Origin: Kytococcus aerolatus
Lineage (GTDB): Bacteria; Actinomycetota; Actinomycetes; Actinomycetales; Dermatophilaceae
Length of the DNA: 64,000 bases
Direction: 5' to 3'
Assembly (NCBI RefSeq): GCF_900187395.1
Contig: NZ_FYEZ01000001.1
Location: 868,001 to 932,000, forward strand
Shown here: one piece after another, positions 1 to 8,742 of the stretch
How the letters are laid out: every line of letters starts with the position of its first letter
Position numbering within the stretch: the stretch's first letter is position 1
Made by a program: the position numbers and the translations under genes
The notes under the pieces: generated by a model
What the model was told of the DNA's origin: nothing
The model's input: only the letters and a program-made list of their open reading frames with translations
Databases searched by the model: none

Positions 1-443
1 TGCAGCCGGACCGCCTCGGGTCCCAGGTGGGAGACGAGCTCGGAGGAGCGTCCGAAGAGCAGGTCCCCCACGACGACGGCGGTACCCGTGCCGAAGCGGG
101 CGTTGGCACTCGCGACACCGCGCCGCAGGTCGGCCTCGTCCATGACGTCGTCGTGGTACAGCGAGGCGAGGTGGACCAGCTCGACGGCGGCGGCCGCCTG
201 CACCACCTCCGGGGTGACACCCCGCCCCAGGTGCGCCACGAGCAAGGTGAGCTGCGGGCGGAAGCGCTTGCCGCCGGCGTTCAGCAGGTGCGCCGAGGCC
301 TCGGCGATGAAGGGGTCGTCGTGGGACACCACGTCCTGCAGCAGTACGTCGACCTGCTCCAGGCCGGTCTCGACGCCGCGGGCGGCATCGGGGCAGGTGT
401 TCTCCACGGTGGGACCTCGCTGGGACTCGGGGGGATGGTTCAT
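1..443 (-). CDS. Polyprenyl diphosphate synthase (3' end cut by window edge)
   Basis: N-terminal 147 residues of an all-trans isoprenyl diphosphate synthase, which condenses isopentenyl diphosphate units into a long prenyl chain. Visible are the family motif GGKRFRP (residues 57-63) and the first aspartate-rich, Mg-binding motif DDVMD (98-102) followed by DLRRG. The start is the ATG at 443; no Shine-Dalgarno sequence is obvious. It lies 46 bp downstream of menG on the same strand, beside menF and menD, so it most likely makes the menaquinone side chain. Chain length cannot be read from this fragment; the second Asp-rich motif lies outside the window. Confidence 0.9.
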   Translation of the reverse strand, partial: MNHPPESQRGPTVENTCPDAARGVETGLEQVDVLLQDVVSHDDPFIAEASAHLLNAGGKRFRPQLTLLVAHLGRGVTPEVVQAAAAVELVHLASLYHDDVMDEADLRRGVASANARFGTGTAVVVGDLLFGRSSELVSHLGPEAVRL

Positions 444-489
444 GGTCGACGGGGCCCGGTCGCCGGACCCCACCGCCGAGTGCTCAGTA

Positions 490-1185
490 TCACCCGCGGC
501 GGCGCGCGGTGTGCAACGCGACGATGCCACCGGTCAGGTTCCGGTGGTGCACCTCCGACCACCCGGCACCCTCCACGAGGGCGCGGACGCCCTCCTGGTC
601 GGGCCAGGCGGTGATGGACTCGGCCAGGTAGTCGTAGCTCTCGGGGTTGGAGGAGACCACGCCGGCCACGCGGGGCAGGGCCCGGGTGAGGTAGGCGTCG
701 TAGGCCTTCCGGAAGGTCGGGTTGGTCGGCGTCGAGAACTCGCAGAGCACCAGGCGGCCGCCCCGGCGGGTGACCCGGGCCATCTCGCGCAGGGCCACCG
801 CGGGGTCGGCGACGTTGCGCAGGGCGAAGCTGATGGTCACGACGTCGAAGGAGGCGTCCTCGAAGGGCAGGTCCATCGCGTCGGCGTGGGTGAAGGGCAG
901 GTCCGGGCGGCGGCGGCGCCCCTCGGCGAGCATGCCCTCGGAGAAGTCGGCGGGCACCACGTCGGCGCCGGCGTCGGCCAGCGGCTCGCTGGAGGTACCG
1001 GTGCCGGCACCCAGGTCGAGGATCCGCATGCCGGGACGCGGGGCGATCTCCCGGGTCACGGCCCGGCGCCACAGGCGCGACTGACCACCGGAGAGCACGT
1101 CGTTCGTCAGGTCGTACCGGGCAGCCACCTCGTCGAACATCGACGAGACGTGCGAGGGGTCCTTGGCGAGGCTGGCGCGACTCAT
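490..1185 (-). CDS. menG: Demethylmenaquinone methyltransferase MenG/UbiE
   Basis: 231-residue class I SAM-dependent methyltransferase of the UbiE/COQ5 family, the last step of menaquinone synthesis (C-methylation of demethylmenaquinone). The N-terminus has the family signature [17 protein letters not shown] (residues 13-29). SAM motif I (LDLGAGTGT) is at about 56-64, and the C-terminal half carries [18 protein letters not shown], typical of UbiE. Length matches the family. The ATG at 1185 has no Shine-Dalgarno sequence; a -10-like box GAGACT lies 7 nt upstream, so the mRNA may be leaderless. It is divergent from menF with 57 bp between starts and probably cotranscribed with the downstream polyprenyl synthase. 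Confidence 0.94.
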   Translation of the reverse strand: MSRASLAKDPSHVSSMFDEVAARYDLTNDVLSGGQSRLWRRAVTREIAPRPGMRILDLGAGTGTSSEPLADAGADVVPADFSEGMLAEGRRRRPDLPFTHADAMDLPFEDASFDVVTISFALRNVADPAVALREMARVTRRGGRLVLCEFSTPTNPTFRKAYDAYLTRALPRVAGVVSSNPESYDYLAESITAWPDQEGVRALVEGAGWSEVHHRNLTGGIVALHTARRRG

Positions 1186-1192
1186 GGGGTCC

Positions 1193-1234
1193 AGTCTCCC
1201 ACCCGGTCGCTGGCGCGGAGAGGGTGGCTACTCT
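1193..1234. promoter_or_regulatory. Divergent leaderless-type promoters of menG and menF
   Basis: The 57-bp gap between menG and menF holds two -10-like hexamers. GAGACT on the minus strand (1193-1198) is 7 nt before the menG ATG. TACTCT on the plus strand (1229-1234) is 8 nt before the menF ATG. Neither gene has a Shine-Dalgarno sequence, so transcription probably starts at or next to the start codon. No convincing -35 boxes are seen. Confidence 0.5.
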
Positions 1235-1242
1235 CGGCCCCG

Positions 1243-2607
1243 ATGAGCCACCCGACGCAGCCCTCGACCCCACCCTCGACGCCGGCTCTCCCGCCCACCT
1301 CGGGCGAGCCGGCGCTGCGGGCGGTGACCAGCCTCCACCCCGCCGACGAGATCGACCTCGTCCGGCTGCTGCCCCACGGCCCGGCCACGGAGCTCGTCGC
1401 CTGGGTGCGCGGGGGCGAGGGCATGGTCGGCTGGGGGCGCGCCCTGGAGCTGAGCGCCACCGGACCGGGGCGCTGGGCGGAGCTGGCCGACCGATGGCGG
1501 GAGGTGACCGACGCCTCCACCGACGAGGGGTCCGCGGGGGCACCTCGGGGTGCCGGGCTCGTGGCCTGGGTCTCGGCGGCGTTCAGCGACGACTCCCCGG
1601 CCGGCTCGACGCTCGTTGTGCCCCGGACCGTCGTCGGGGTGCACGAGGGGGTGGCGTGGGTGACCCGCATCGAGCAGCTCTCCCCCGGCGTGGTGTCGGA
1701 GGACGTCCCGTCCACCGGCACCACGGGAGCCACGGGAGCCGATGCCCTGCCCCGGGAGGGCACCCCGCCGGTCGCCCCGCGGGGGCTGCGGGAGGCCCCG
1801 GGACTCACCCCGGACGAGGGCTGGGAGGAGGTCGTCGCCGCAGGCATCGACGCCGTGCGGGGCGGACGGGCCGAGAAGGTGGTGCTGGCCCGCGACGTGC
1901 TCGCCACCGCCGCCGAGCCGCTCGACCTCCGGTGGCTGCTGCAGCGCTTCGCCGCCGGGTATCCCGACACGTGGACCTTCGCCGTGGACGGGCTGGTGGG
2001 CGCGACGCCCGAGATGCTCGTGCGCCTCGACGGCGGCCGGGTCTTCAGCCGGGTGCTGGCCGGGACCATCCCCCGGGAAGCGGGCGCCGGGCAGGACCAG
2101 CGGGTCGCCGACGGCCTGCTCCACAGCACGAAGGACCTGGCCGAGCACGCCTTCGCCGTGGAGTCCGTGGTGGAGCGGCTCGCCCCGCTGTGCACGACCG
2201 TGGAAGCGCCGGGCACGCCCTCCGTGCTCCCGCTGCCCAACGTCTTCCACCTCTCCAGCGACGTGGACGGCCGGGTGCGGCCGGGCACCACGGTGCTGGA
2301 GCTGGCCGGGGCGCTGCACCCCTCCGCAGCGGTCGGGGGCACGCCCCGGGAGGCCGCCCTGGAGCTCATCACCGAGCTGGAGGGACGCGACCGGGATCGC
2401 TACGCCGCCCCGGTGGGCTGGGTGGACGCCGCGGGCGACGGGGACATGGGGCTGGCCCTGCGCTGCGGCCGGGTGCTCGAGGAGGACCCGGCCACCCTCC
2501 GCCTCTGGGCCGGCGGCGGGATCATGGCCGACTCCGACCCCCGCACCGAGTGGGTGGAGACCGGCGCCAAGCTCGCCCCGATGCGCTGGGCCCTCGGCAC
2601 GGACTGA
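1243..2607 (+). CDS. menF: Isochorismate synthase MenF
   Basis: 454-residue chorismate-binding enzyme converting chorismate to isochorismate, the entry step of menaquinone synthesis. C-terminal catalytic signatures are clear: EKVVLARDVL (with the general-base Lys), GATPEMLVRL, SRVLAGTIPR, and the run from LHPSAAVGGTPR to ELEGRDRDRYAAPVGW. The Mg-binding end is GGGIMADSDPRTEWVET. The open frame extends far upstream, but the ATG at 1243 fits the family length and lies 8 nt after a TACTCT -10 box, consistent with a leaderless transcript. It converges on menD with 9 bp between stop codons. A salicylate-forming role is less likely given the men neighbours. Confidence 0.92.
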   Translation: MSHPTQPSTPPSTPALPPTSGEPALRAVTSLHPADEIDLVRLLPHGPATELVAWVRGGEGMVGWGRALELSATGPGRWAELADRWREVTDASTDEGSAGAPRGAGLVAWVSAAFSDDSPAGSTLVVPRTVVGVHEGVAWVTRIEQLSPGVVSEDVPSTGTTGATGADALPREGTPPVAPRGLREAPGLTPDEGWEEVVAAGIDAVRGGRAEKVVLARDVLATAAEPLDLRWLLQRFAAGYPDTWTFAVDGLVGATPEMLVRLDGGRVFSRVLAGTIPREAGAGQDQRVADGLLHSTKDLAEHAFAVESVVERLAPLCTTVEAPGTPSVLPLPNVFHLSSDVDGRVRPGTTVLELAGALHPSAAVGGTPREAALELITELEGRDRDRYAAPVGWVDAAGDGDMGLALRCGRVLEEDPATLRLWAGGGIMADSDPRTEWVETGAKLAPMRWALGTD

Positions 2608-2616
2608 CCCGGCGGG

Positions 2617-4431
2617 TCAGCCGGCCAGGACCGCCTCGACGACCCGCAGGCCAGCCGGGGTCTCGGCGAGGACGGCCCGCAGCTCGTCCGGGTCGGTGAC
2701 CCGCTCGCAGGGGACCCCGAACCCGGCGGCGAGCTGCCCGACCCGCGCGCCGGTCGGGGTGGTGAAGACCCGCCGGAGGGTGTCGGGGCCGAAGGCGTCC
2801 AGCTGCTCGGGCCGGCCGTACTCGAGATCGCCGAAGATGGCTCCCCCGTCGTCGGAGAGGACCACCACCGTGAGGTCGGGGCGGGGCTCGTCGGGTCCGA
2901 CGGCCAGGGCGTTCACGTCGTGCAGGAAGGTGAGGTCCCCGACCAGCGCGGTGGTGGGGCCGTGGGTGAAGGCCCACCCGGCCGCGGTGGAGAGGCAGCC
3001 GTCGATGCCGGCCAGCCCGCGGTTGCCGACGATGCCCGCGACGCCCCCACCCGGCGTCCCGAGCCCGAGGTCCAGCGAGCGCGGGGCCCGGGAGCTGCCG
3101 AGGAAGAGCAACCCCCGCGCGTGCTCGGCCACCACGGCGGCCGTCGAGGCGGACGTCAGCCCGGAGCGGGGGGAGGTGCTCCCCCGCTGCTGCAGCGCCC
3201 GCTCCCCGGCCTCGCGCCAGGCACGGGCCCAGGCGGAGGAGGGACCGTGGCCGTCGGGGGCGGCATCGCCGCGGGCGGGGGTCGGGGCGTTGCCGTCGGC
3301 CCCGCATCCCGCCCAGCGCCACGGGTGCACCCGCTCGGCCCGGTGCCCGGGGTCCGGCCAGGTGGCCGCATCGGTGACCACCTCGACACGGGCCCCCGGC
3401 CGGCGGAGGAGGGCCCCGGCCGCCCGGTGGAGGGTCAGCCGCCCGACCACGAGGACCCGCTCCGGGGCGTGCTCGGCGAGGAAGGTCTCGTCGGCCAGCA
3501 GGTGGACGCCCCCGGGGACCGCCTCGTCCCCGCCGAAGCGCCCGAAGGGCTCGGCCACGACCGGCCAGCCGCGTGCGGCCGCCCCGGCCTGGGCGGCGCG
3601 GGCCCGCGCCGGGGAGCCGGTGTCGCCGAGCAGGACCAGGGTGCGGTCGGGGCCGTCCGACAGCTCCAGCACCTGCTCCGGGTCGCCGAGCACGCGGGAG
3701 ATCCCAGCCGGTCTGGCCTCGTCCGGGACGACCGTCCAGGGCGCGCCGGCGGCTCGGCCGGCCAGTGCGTCCGGCCCGCTGCCGTCGGCCCCGGCAGTGC
3801 CCTGCTCCCCGGCGGTGCTCTGCTCCCCGGCGCTGCCCCGGCCCGGGGCGCTCGGCACCAGCGGGTCCCGGAAGGGCACGTTGAGGTGCACCGGCCCCGC
3901 GTCGCCCCCGGCGGCCCCGGTGGCGGCGGCCCAGCAGCGGTCCACGGTGGTGCGCCACCCCGCGGCCTCGGCGCGCTGCCCGGCCTCGTCCTCCCGGGAG
4001 GGCGTCCCCAGGTCGACCGCGGAGCGCACGTGCTGCCCGAAGATCCCCGGCTGGTCGGTGGTCTGGTTCGCGCCGGTGCCGCGCAGCTCCGGGGGACGGT
4101 CGGCCGTCAGCAGGAGCAGCGGCACCCGCTGGTGGTGCGCCTCGAGCACGGCGGGGTGGAGATTGGCCACCGCGGTGCCGGAGGTCGTCACGACGGGCAC
4201 CACCCGCCCCGAGGCCGCCGCGAGGCCGAGCGCCAAGAAGGCGCCCGTGCGCTCGTCGGTCCGCACGTGGAGCCGTAGCTGCGTCTCCGGGTCGGCGTCG
4301 GCCGCCGCGAGGGCATAGGCCAGCGGCGCCGAGCGGGACCCTGGGCACAGGACGGCCTCGCGGACGCCGCAGCGCACGAGCTCGTCGACCAGGACACGGG
4401 CAGCCAGACCGGAGGGGTTCACGGGGGCCAT
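2617..4431 (-). CDS. menD: MenD, SEPHCHC synthase
   Basis: 604-residue thiamine-diphosphate enzyme joining isochorismate and 2-oxoglutarate in menaquinone synthesis. The N-terminus (NPSGLAARVLVDELVRCGV, then CPGSRSAPLAYAL) is the MenD substrate and ThDP-glutamate region. GNRGLAGIDGCLSTAAGWA and DLTFLHDVNAL near the C-terminus are the ThDP/Mg-binding part. Length is slightly above usual (about 550), because of a low-complexity Ala/Gly insertion around residues 200-225. The ATG at 4431 follows a GGTGG stretch only a few bases upstream. With menF, menG and the prenyl synthase this gives much of the pathway; menB, menC, menE and menA are not in the window. Confidence 0.93.
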   Translation of the reverse strand: MAPVNPSGLAARVLVDELVRCGVREAVLCPGSRSAPLAYALAAADADPETQLRLHVRTDERTGAFLALGLAAASGRVVPVVTTSGTAVANLHPAVLEAHHQRVPLLLLTADRPPELRGTGANQTTDQPGIFGQHVRSAVDLGTPSREDEAGQRAEAAGWRTTVDRCWAAATGAAGGDAGPVHLNVPFRDPLVPSAPGRGSAGEQSTAGEQGTAGADGSGPDALAGRAAGAPWTVVPDEARPAGISRVLGDPEQVLELSDGPDRTLVLLGDTGSPARARAAQAGAAARGWPVVAEPFGRFGGDEAVPGGVHLLADETFLAEHAPERVLVVGRLTLHRAAGALLRRPGARVEVVTDAATWPDPGHRAERVHPWRWAGCGADGNAPTPARGDAAPDGHGPSSAWARAWREAGERALQQRGSTSPRSGLTSASTAAVVAEHARGLLFLGSSRAPRSLDLGLGTPGGGVAGIVGNRGLAGIDGCLSTAAGWAFTHGPTTALVGDLTFLHDVNALAVGPDEPRPDLTVVVLSDDGGAIFGDLEYGRPEQLDAFGPDTLRRVFTTPTGARVGQLAAGFGVPCERVTDPDELRAVLAETPAGLRVVEAVLAG

Positions 4432-4472
4432 TGTCCACCGGGGACTGTCCCTCCACAGGGTGCGGACAGGTG

Positions 4473-4499
4473 TTGCAGAATGACGTATGTCTGTACTAT
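4473..4499 (+). promoter_or_regulatory. Candidate promoter of the HNH gene
   Basis: TTGCAG (4473-4478) and TACTAT (4494-4499) resemble -35 and -10 boxes, but the spacer is only 15 bp. They lie about 90 bp before the HNH start, within the AT-richest stretch of the menD/HNH divergent gap (4432-4586). Confidence 0.35.
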
Positions 4500-4586
4500 C
4501 TTGAGGGCAGGTCGAGGGGAGGACTCGACCAGAGGGTCACCGTGGGGCGACCCGAGGGGACGTGAGGCGCGGGGAGGTTCGTGGCC

Positions 4587-6182
4587 ATGAGCGCGATGGT
4601 GGCGCCGCAGGGCTCGGCGAGGGGTGGACATGCGCACCCGGCCGAGGCCCTCGGCGCGCTGCTCGCCGAGGCTCACCGCGTGGCGGACGAGCTGCTGGGG
4701 CTGATCGGGGGCCTGGGGGACGGTTCGGGTGTCGACGGGTCGGAGCTGCGCTCGCTGGAGGGCGAGCTGACGCGGCTCCGGCACCGGGTCGACGCCGGGC
4801 GCCTGCGGCTGGGCGCGGTGGCCCGTGCGCAGCGTGAGGCCGGGCGGATGCATCATCGGGACGAGCGGCAGTTCTTCGGGCGCGGGGGCCGGATGGACGG
4901 CGCACCGGCGGCGCGGGACGACTTCCTCGCGGGAGCGCTCGGGAACCCGGTGCCCGCGGGTCGGCCGGCGCCCTCGGGCCCGGGCGGCGCGGCGGGGCGG
5001 ACCCGGGCCGGCCAGGGCGCGACGGGGCAGGCACTCGACCAGGGGCTCATCTCGCCGGACCACGCGCAGGTGATCGCCAAGGCGCTGCAGCGGCTCCCGG
5101 AGCAGGTGACTCCCGAGGAGCGGCGGGTCGTGGAGCAGGAGCTCGTCCGGAAGGCCCAGCGGGTGCGGCCGTCGGAGCTGCGGCGGGAGGCCCGGCGCTG
5201 CCTGGCGGCGGCCGGGTGGTCGCAGGACGCCCTGGACACCCACGAGAACCACCAGGTCGCCACGGAGGAGGAGCAGGCCCGCGCGCGGGCGGCCTTCCGC
5301 ATCCGCCACGACCAGGACGGCACCAGCACCGGGTCGTTCACCCTGCCGAGCCTGCAGGGACGGCAGCTCGAGAAGGTGCTGCGCGAGATGGTGGCGCCGC
5401 GGAAGCGCAACCGGCCGGGCGGCGGGGGCGCTGCAGGTGTTGCGGGCCGCGAGCGGGGCATGGGGCACGAGCGGGGCGTGGGGCATGAGCGGGACGCGAC
5501 GGACGCGGGGAGCACGGCGGCCACAGCGGACGAGGCATGGCGCGAGCGCCAGCTCGACTGGCAGCACGAGCAGGGCAAGGCCCTGGCCGACCTGGTGGAC
5601 CACCTGCCCACGGGGCACCTCCACGGGGCCGTGAACTACTCCGTGGTCGTGCACACCGACCTGGAGACGCTCCGGGGCGAGTGCGATCGCGCGGGCGTGA
5701 CGGACGTGGGCGAGACGGTGAGTGCTGGTCAGGTCCGGCGCCTGGCGGCGCAGGCCCGGATCATCCCCTCGGTCCTCGGCGGCGACTCGCTCCCCCTGGA
5801 CCTGGGGACCGCCCGGCGCTTCTTCACCGATGCGCAGCGGATGGCCGTGAGTCGCCTCTACACCCACTGCGCGGTGGAGGACTGCGACATCCCCTTCTCC
5901 TGGTGCGAGATGCACCATGACGAGCCGTGGGCCGCGAGACGAGGGGGCCCGCCGAGCGCGAGGCCGCCGGAGCCGGCACCGGACGATGGGAGACCACAGG
6001 GCGCCGGACCACCGGGGACGAGAGCGGCGGGACCGGGAGCGGGGCGGGGCCGCGGGAGGACGGACCTCTCGAACCTCATCCCCCTGTGCGGGCACCACAA
6101 CCGGCTGGTCGAACGACCCGGCGTGGTGCACCGGGTGGTGCGGGACGACCGCGGCCGGGCGACGGTGGTGGTGGAGTCGTGA
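4587..6182 (+). CDS. DUF222/HNH endonuclease family protein (13E12-repeat-like)
   Basis: About 531 residues. Long N-terminal helical region of the DUF222 type with many Glu/Arg residues, then a C-terminal HNH nuclease module. That module contains CAVEDCDIPFSWCEMHHDEPW (Cys pair and the HH of HNH) and, after a 40-residue Pro/Gly-rich insertion, DLSNLIPLCGHHNRLVE (the N and final H). Such genes occur in many paralogous copies in actinobacteria and are often mobile; their function is unknown. I choose the ATG at 4587 because GGAGG (4573-4577) lies 9 nt upstream; the GTG at 4581 is too close to it. The insertion between the HNH halves is unusual in length and low in complexity but keeps the frame. 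Confidence 0.85.
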   Translation: MSAMVAPQGSARGGHAHPAEALGALLAEAHRVADELLGLIGGLGDGSGVDGSELRSLEGELTRLRHRVDAGRLRLGAVARAQREAGRMHHRDERQFFGRGGRMDGAPAARDDFLAGALGNPVPAGRPAPSGPGGAAGRTRAGQGATGQALDQGLISPDHAQVIAKALQRLPEQVTPEERRVVEQELVRKAQRVRPSELRREARRCLAAAGWSQDALDTHENHQVATEEEQARARAAFRIRHDQDGTSTGSFTLPSLQGRQLEKVLREMVAPRKRNRPGGGGAAGVAGRERGMGHERGVGHERDATDAGSTAATADEAWRERQLDWQHEQGKALADLVDHLPTGHLHGAVNYSVVVHTDLETLRGECDRAGVTDVGETVSAGQVRRLAAQARIIPSVLGGDSLPLDLGTARRFFTDAQRMAVSRLYTHCAVEDCDIPFSWCEMHHDEPWAARRGGPPSARPPEPAPDDGRPQGAGPPGTRAAGPGAGRGRGRTDLSNLIPLCGHHNRLVERPGVVHRVVRDDRGRATVVVES

Positions 6183-6239
6183 GCCGCGGGTCTTCCCTGC
6201 CCTGCGCCGGACCCGTCCCATGGAGGCCAGCCCGGCCCC

Positions 6240-6785
6240 TCACTCCCGCTTCGCGAGGTCGACCTCTCGAAGCAGAGCGGTGGCGACGCGCGCGACGGGC
6301 TGGGTCCCGTCGAGCACGATCGTGCCTGCAGGGAGGTGGGCACGCGCCGTCAGACACCGCTCGATCTGGGCAGTACGCCATGCCGCGATCCTGGCGTTGT
6401 GCCCCGGCTCGTCGACCAAGACCTGCGTCTGGATGCGCTGCCGGAGCACCTCCGCCGGGACGTCGAGCCAGACGTGGTGCACCGGCTCCCCCGCCGCAAC
6501 CGCACCTCCGACGATCTCCTCGAGGTACGCCGGCACGACGAGCGTCATCGGCACGAGCAGCGTCCCCTCATGGTGCCGGCGGATGCTCGCGATGGCAGCC
6601 AGCACCAGGTCACGCCACACCGGAAGGTCCTGGAAGTCTCCAGAGGGCGGCGGCGGGACGACCTCACGCACCACGGACCCGAGTTCCTCGGGGTCGAGGA
6701 CCAGGGCGCCAGGGAGACGCTCCCGGAGCTCCTCGACCAGCGTCGTCTTGCCCGCGCCGAACGGGCCGTTCACCCAGATGATCAC
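6240..6785 (-). CDS. TmrB-like P-loop NTPase/kinase
   Basis: 181-residue small P-loop protein. It opens directly with VIIWVNGPFGAGKTT, a Walker A motif at residues 7-15, followed by VLDPEELGSVVREVVPPPPSGDFQDLP. This layout is typical of the tunicamycin-resistance TmrB-like ATP-binding family. DVPAEVLRQRI and DEPGHNARIAAWR in the second half resemble the lid and base-contact regions of nucleotide kinases. The start is set at the GTG at 6785 because family members begin at this point; an in-frame GTG at 6845 would add 20 residues with no recognisable sequence. Substrate unknown. It converges on the HNH gene. Confidence 0.75.
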   Translation of the reverse strand: MIIWVNGPFGAGKTTLVEELRERLPGALVLDPEELGSVVREVVPPPPSGDFQDLPVWRDLVLAAIASIRRHHEGTLLVPMTLVVPAYLEEIVGGAVAAGEPVHHVWLDVPAEVLRQRIQTQVLVDEPGHNARIAAWRTAQIERCLTARAHLPAGTIVLDGTQPVARVATALLREVDLAKRE

Positions 6786-6905
6786 CGATTCATCCCACCA
6801 CGGCGTGGCATGGGCGGCGCCGGCACCATGGTGGGCGAACCCCACGGAATGGGGGCGGGTCGCCGAAGATCCACAACTACTCCGTGGGGCTCCTTGCCCC
6901 GCTCC

Positions 6906-8573
6906 TCAGCGGTGGATGCCGAGGATCTCCAGCGCCTGCTCGCGCATGTCCACCTTGCGCACCTTGCCGGTGACCGTCATGGGGAACTCCTCCACGACGT
7001 GCACGTAGCGCGGGATCTTGTAGTGCGCGAGCTTGCCGGTGCAGAACTCGCGGACCGCGTCGGCATCCAGCGGGTCGGCGCCCTGGCGGGTGATGATCCA
7101 CGCCATGAGCTCCTCGCCGTACTTCTCGTCCGGCACGCCGATGACCTGCACGTCCTGGACGGACGGGTGGCCGTAGAGGAACTCCTCGATCTCGCGGGGG
7201 TAGATGTTCTCGCCACCGCGGATGACCATGTCCTTCATCCGGCCGGTGATGGTGACGTAGCCGTCCTCGTCCATCACCGCGAGGTCCCCGGTGTGCATCC
7301 ACCGGGCCTCGTCGATCGCCTCGGCGGTCTTCTCCGGCTGGTCCCAGTACCCGAGCATCACCGAGTAGCCGCGGGTGCACAGCTCACCGGGCTGGCCGCG
7401 GCGCACCGGGCGCTGCGTCGCCGGGTCCACGATCTTCACCTCGACGTGTGGCATGACCCGGCCGACGGTCTCGGTGCGCTGCCGGACGTCGTCGTCGGTG
7501 GCGGTCATGAGCGACACCGGGGAGGTCTCGGTCATGCCGTAGCAGATGGCCACCTCGGACATGTTCATCTCGTTCATGACCCGGCGCATGATCTCGGCCG
7601 GGCAGGGCGAGCCGGCCATGATGCCGGTGCGCAGGTGGGAGAGGTCGAACTCCTTCTCCCCCTTGTCGATGAGACCGAGCTCGGCGATGAACATCGTCGG
7701 CACGCCGTAGAGACTGGTGCACTTCTCCTCCGAGACCGCGCGGAGGGTGGCGGCCGGCTCGAAGGACGGGGCCGGGATGACCATGCAGGCCCCGTGGGAG
7801 GTGGCCGCCAGGTTGCCCATGACCATGCCGAAGCAGTGGTAGAAGGGCACCGGCAGGCAGATTCGGTCCTCCTCGGTGTAGTGCACCCGCTCCCCGACGA
7901 AGAAGCCGTTGTTGAGGATGTTGTGGTGGCTGAGGGTGGCACCCTTGGGGAAGCCCGTGGTGCCCGAGGTGTACTGGATGTTGATGGCGTCGTCCGCCGA
8001 GAGCTCGGCCCCCCGGGCGGCGAGCGCCGCGGCATCCACCTCGTCGGCAGCGCCGAGCAGGGTGTCCCAGCTCTCGTCGCCCAGGTAGACGACCTCCTCC
8101 AGGCCGGGGCAGCCGGAGCGGACCTTCTCCACCATCCGGCGGTAGTCGCTCGTCTTGTGCTTGATGGCGCTCACCAGCCAGCGCATCTGCGACTGGTTGA
8201 CGACGAACTGCAGCTCGTGCTCCCGGTAGGCCGGGTTGACGTTGACGAGCACGGCACCGACCTTGGCGGTGGCGTACTGCAGGAGGGTCCACTCGGCGCA
8301 GTTCGGGGACCAGATGCCGATGCGCTCCCCCGCCCGCAGGCCGCGGGCCATGAGGGCCCGGGCCAGCTCGTCGACGGCCTCCCCCAGCTCGGCATAGGTC
8401 CAGCGGCGCCCGGTGGCGCACTCCACGAGTGCCTCCCGGTCGCCGAAGCGCGCGATCGTGGCGTCGAGGTTCTGCCCGATGGTCTGCCCGATGAGCGGCA
8501 CCTCGCTGGTACCGGACACGTAGGCGACCTCCGGGAACGACTCCGCGGTGTGATCGGTGGTGCTGCGAGACAT
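6906..8573 (-). CDS. Acyl-CoA ligase (AMP-binding, FadD-like)
   Basis: 555-residue ANL-superfamily enzyme that activates a carboxylic acid as acyl-AMP and transfers it to CoA. Visible motifs: the AMP loop [28 protein letters not shown] (adenine region), [17 protein letters not shown] (hinge Asp), [20 protein letters not shown], and the catalytic-lysine region [10 protein letters not shown] near the C-terminus. The start is ATG 8573, which has a perfect AGGAGG 5 nt upstream; an upstream in-frame extension lacks any. Neighbours do not indicate the substrate; sequence style is that of medium/long-chain fatty acyl-CoA synthetases. Divergent from the 8743 operon. Confidence 0.9.
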   Translation of the reverse strand: MSRSTTDHTAESFPEVAYVSGTSEVPLIGQTIGQNLDATIARFGDREALVECATGRRWTYAELGEAVDELARALMARGLRAGERIGIWSPNCAEWTLLQYATAKVGAVLVNVNPAYREHELQFVVNQSQMRWLVSAIKHKTSDYRRMVEKVRSGCPGLEEVVYLGDESWDTLLGAADEVDAAALAARGAELSADDAINIQYTSGTTGFPKGATLSHHNILNNGFFVGERVHYTEEDRICLPVPFYHCFGMVMGNLAATSHGACMVIPAPSFEPAATLRAVSEEKCTSLYGVPTMFIAELGLIDKGEKEFDLSHLRTGIMAGSPCPAEIMRRVMNEMNMSEVAICYGMTETSPVSLMTATDDDVRQRTETVGRVMPHVEVKIVDPATQRPVRRGQPGELCTRGYSVMLGYWDQPEKTAEAIDEARWMHTGDLAVMDEDGYVTITGRMKDMVIRGGENIYPREIEEFLYGHPSVQDVQVIGVPDEKYGEELMAWIITRQGADPLDADAVREFCTGKLAHYKIPRYVHVVEEFPMTVTGKVRKVDMREQALEILGIHR

Positions 8574-8660
8574 GAATCCTCCTGGCAGACGACAAAGGGT
8601 GACCTGCGTCACCTGTCGCCACTCTGCCACGACCACCATGAAGAGGTCCTCATGTTCTCC

Positions 8661-8691
8661 TCACGATGCGGTCACGATCCGTCCCTAGCGT
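8661..8691 (+). promoter_or_regulatory. Operon promoter with PhoB-style direct repeat (candidate operator)
   Basis: TCACGAT occurs at 8661-8667 and again at 8672-8678, an exact 7-bp repeat with 11-bp period. This is the arrangement bound by OmpR/PhoB-family regulators. A -10-like TAGCGT follows at 8686-8691, so the repeats cover the expected -35 position. The predicted transcript start is about 45 nt before the ATG at 8743, which has its own Shine-Dalgarno sequence. The last gene of this operon encodes an OmpR-family regulator, the obvious candidate to bind here. Confidence 0.55.
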
Positions 8692-8742
8692 GGAGCCATC
8701 ACCGAGGGACACGCCCCTCCTCCCCCGCCCCAGGAGCACACG

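Noticed and set aside
27-614. Plus-strand frames over the prenyl synthase and menG genes
   Set aside because: Antisense shadows; the minus strand encodes recognisable enzymes.
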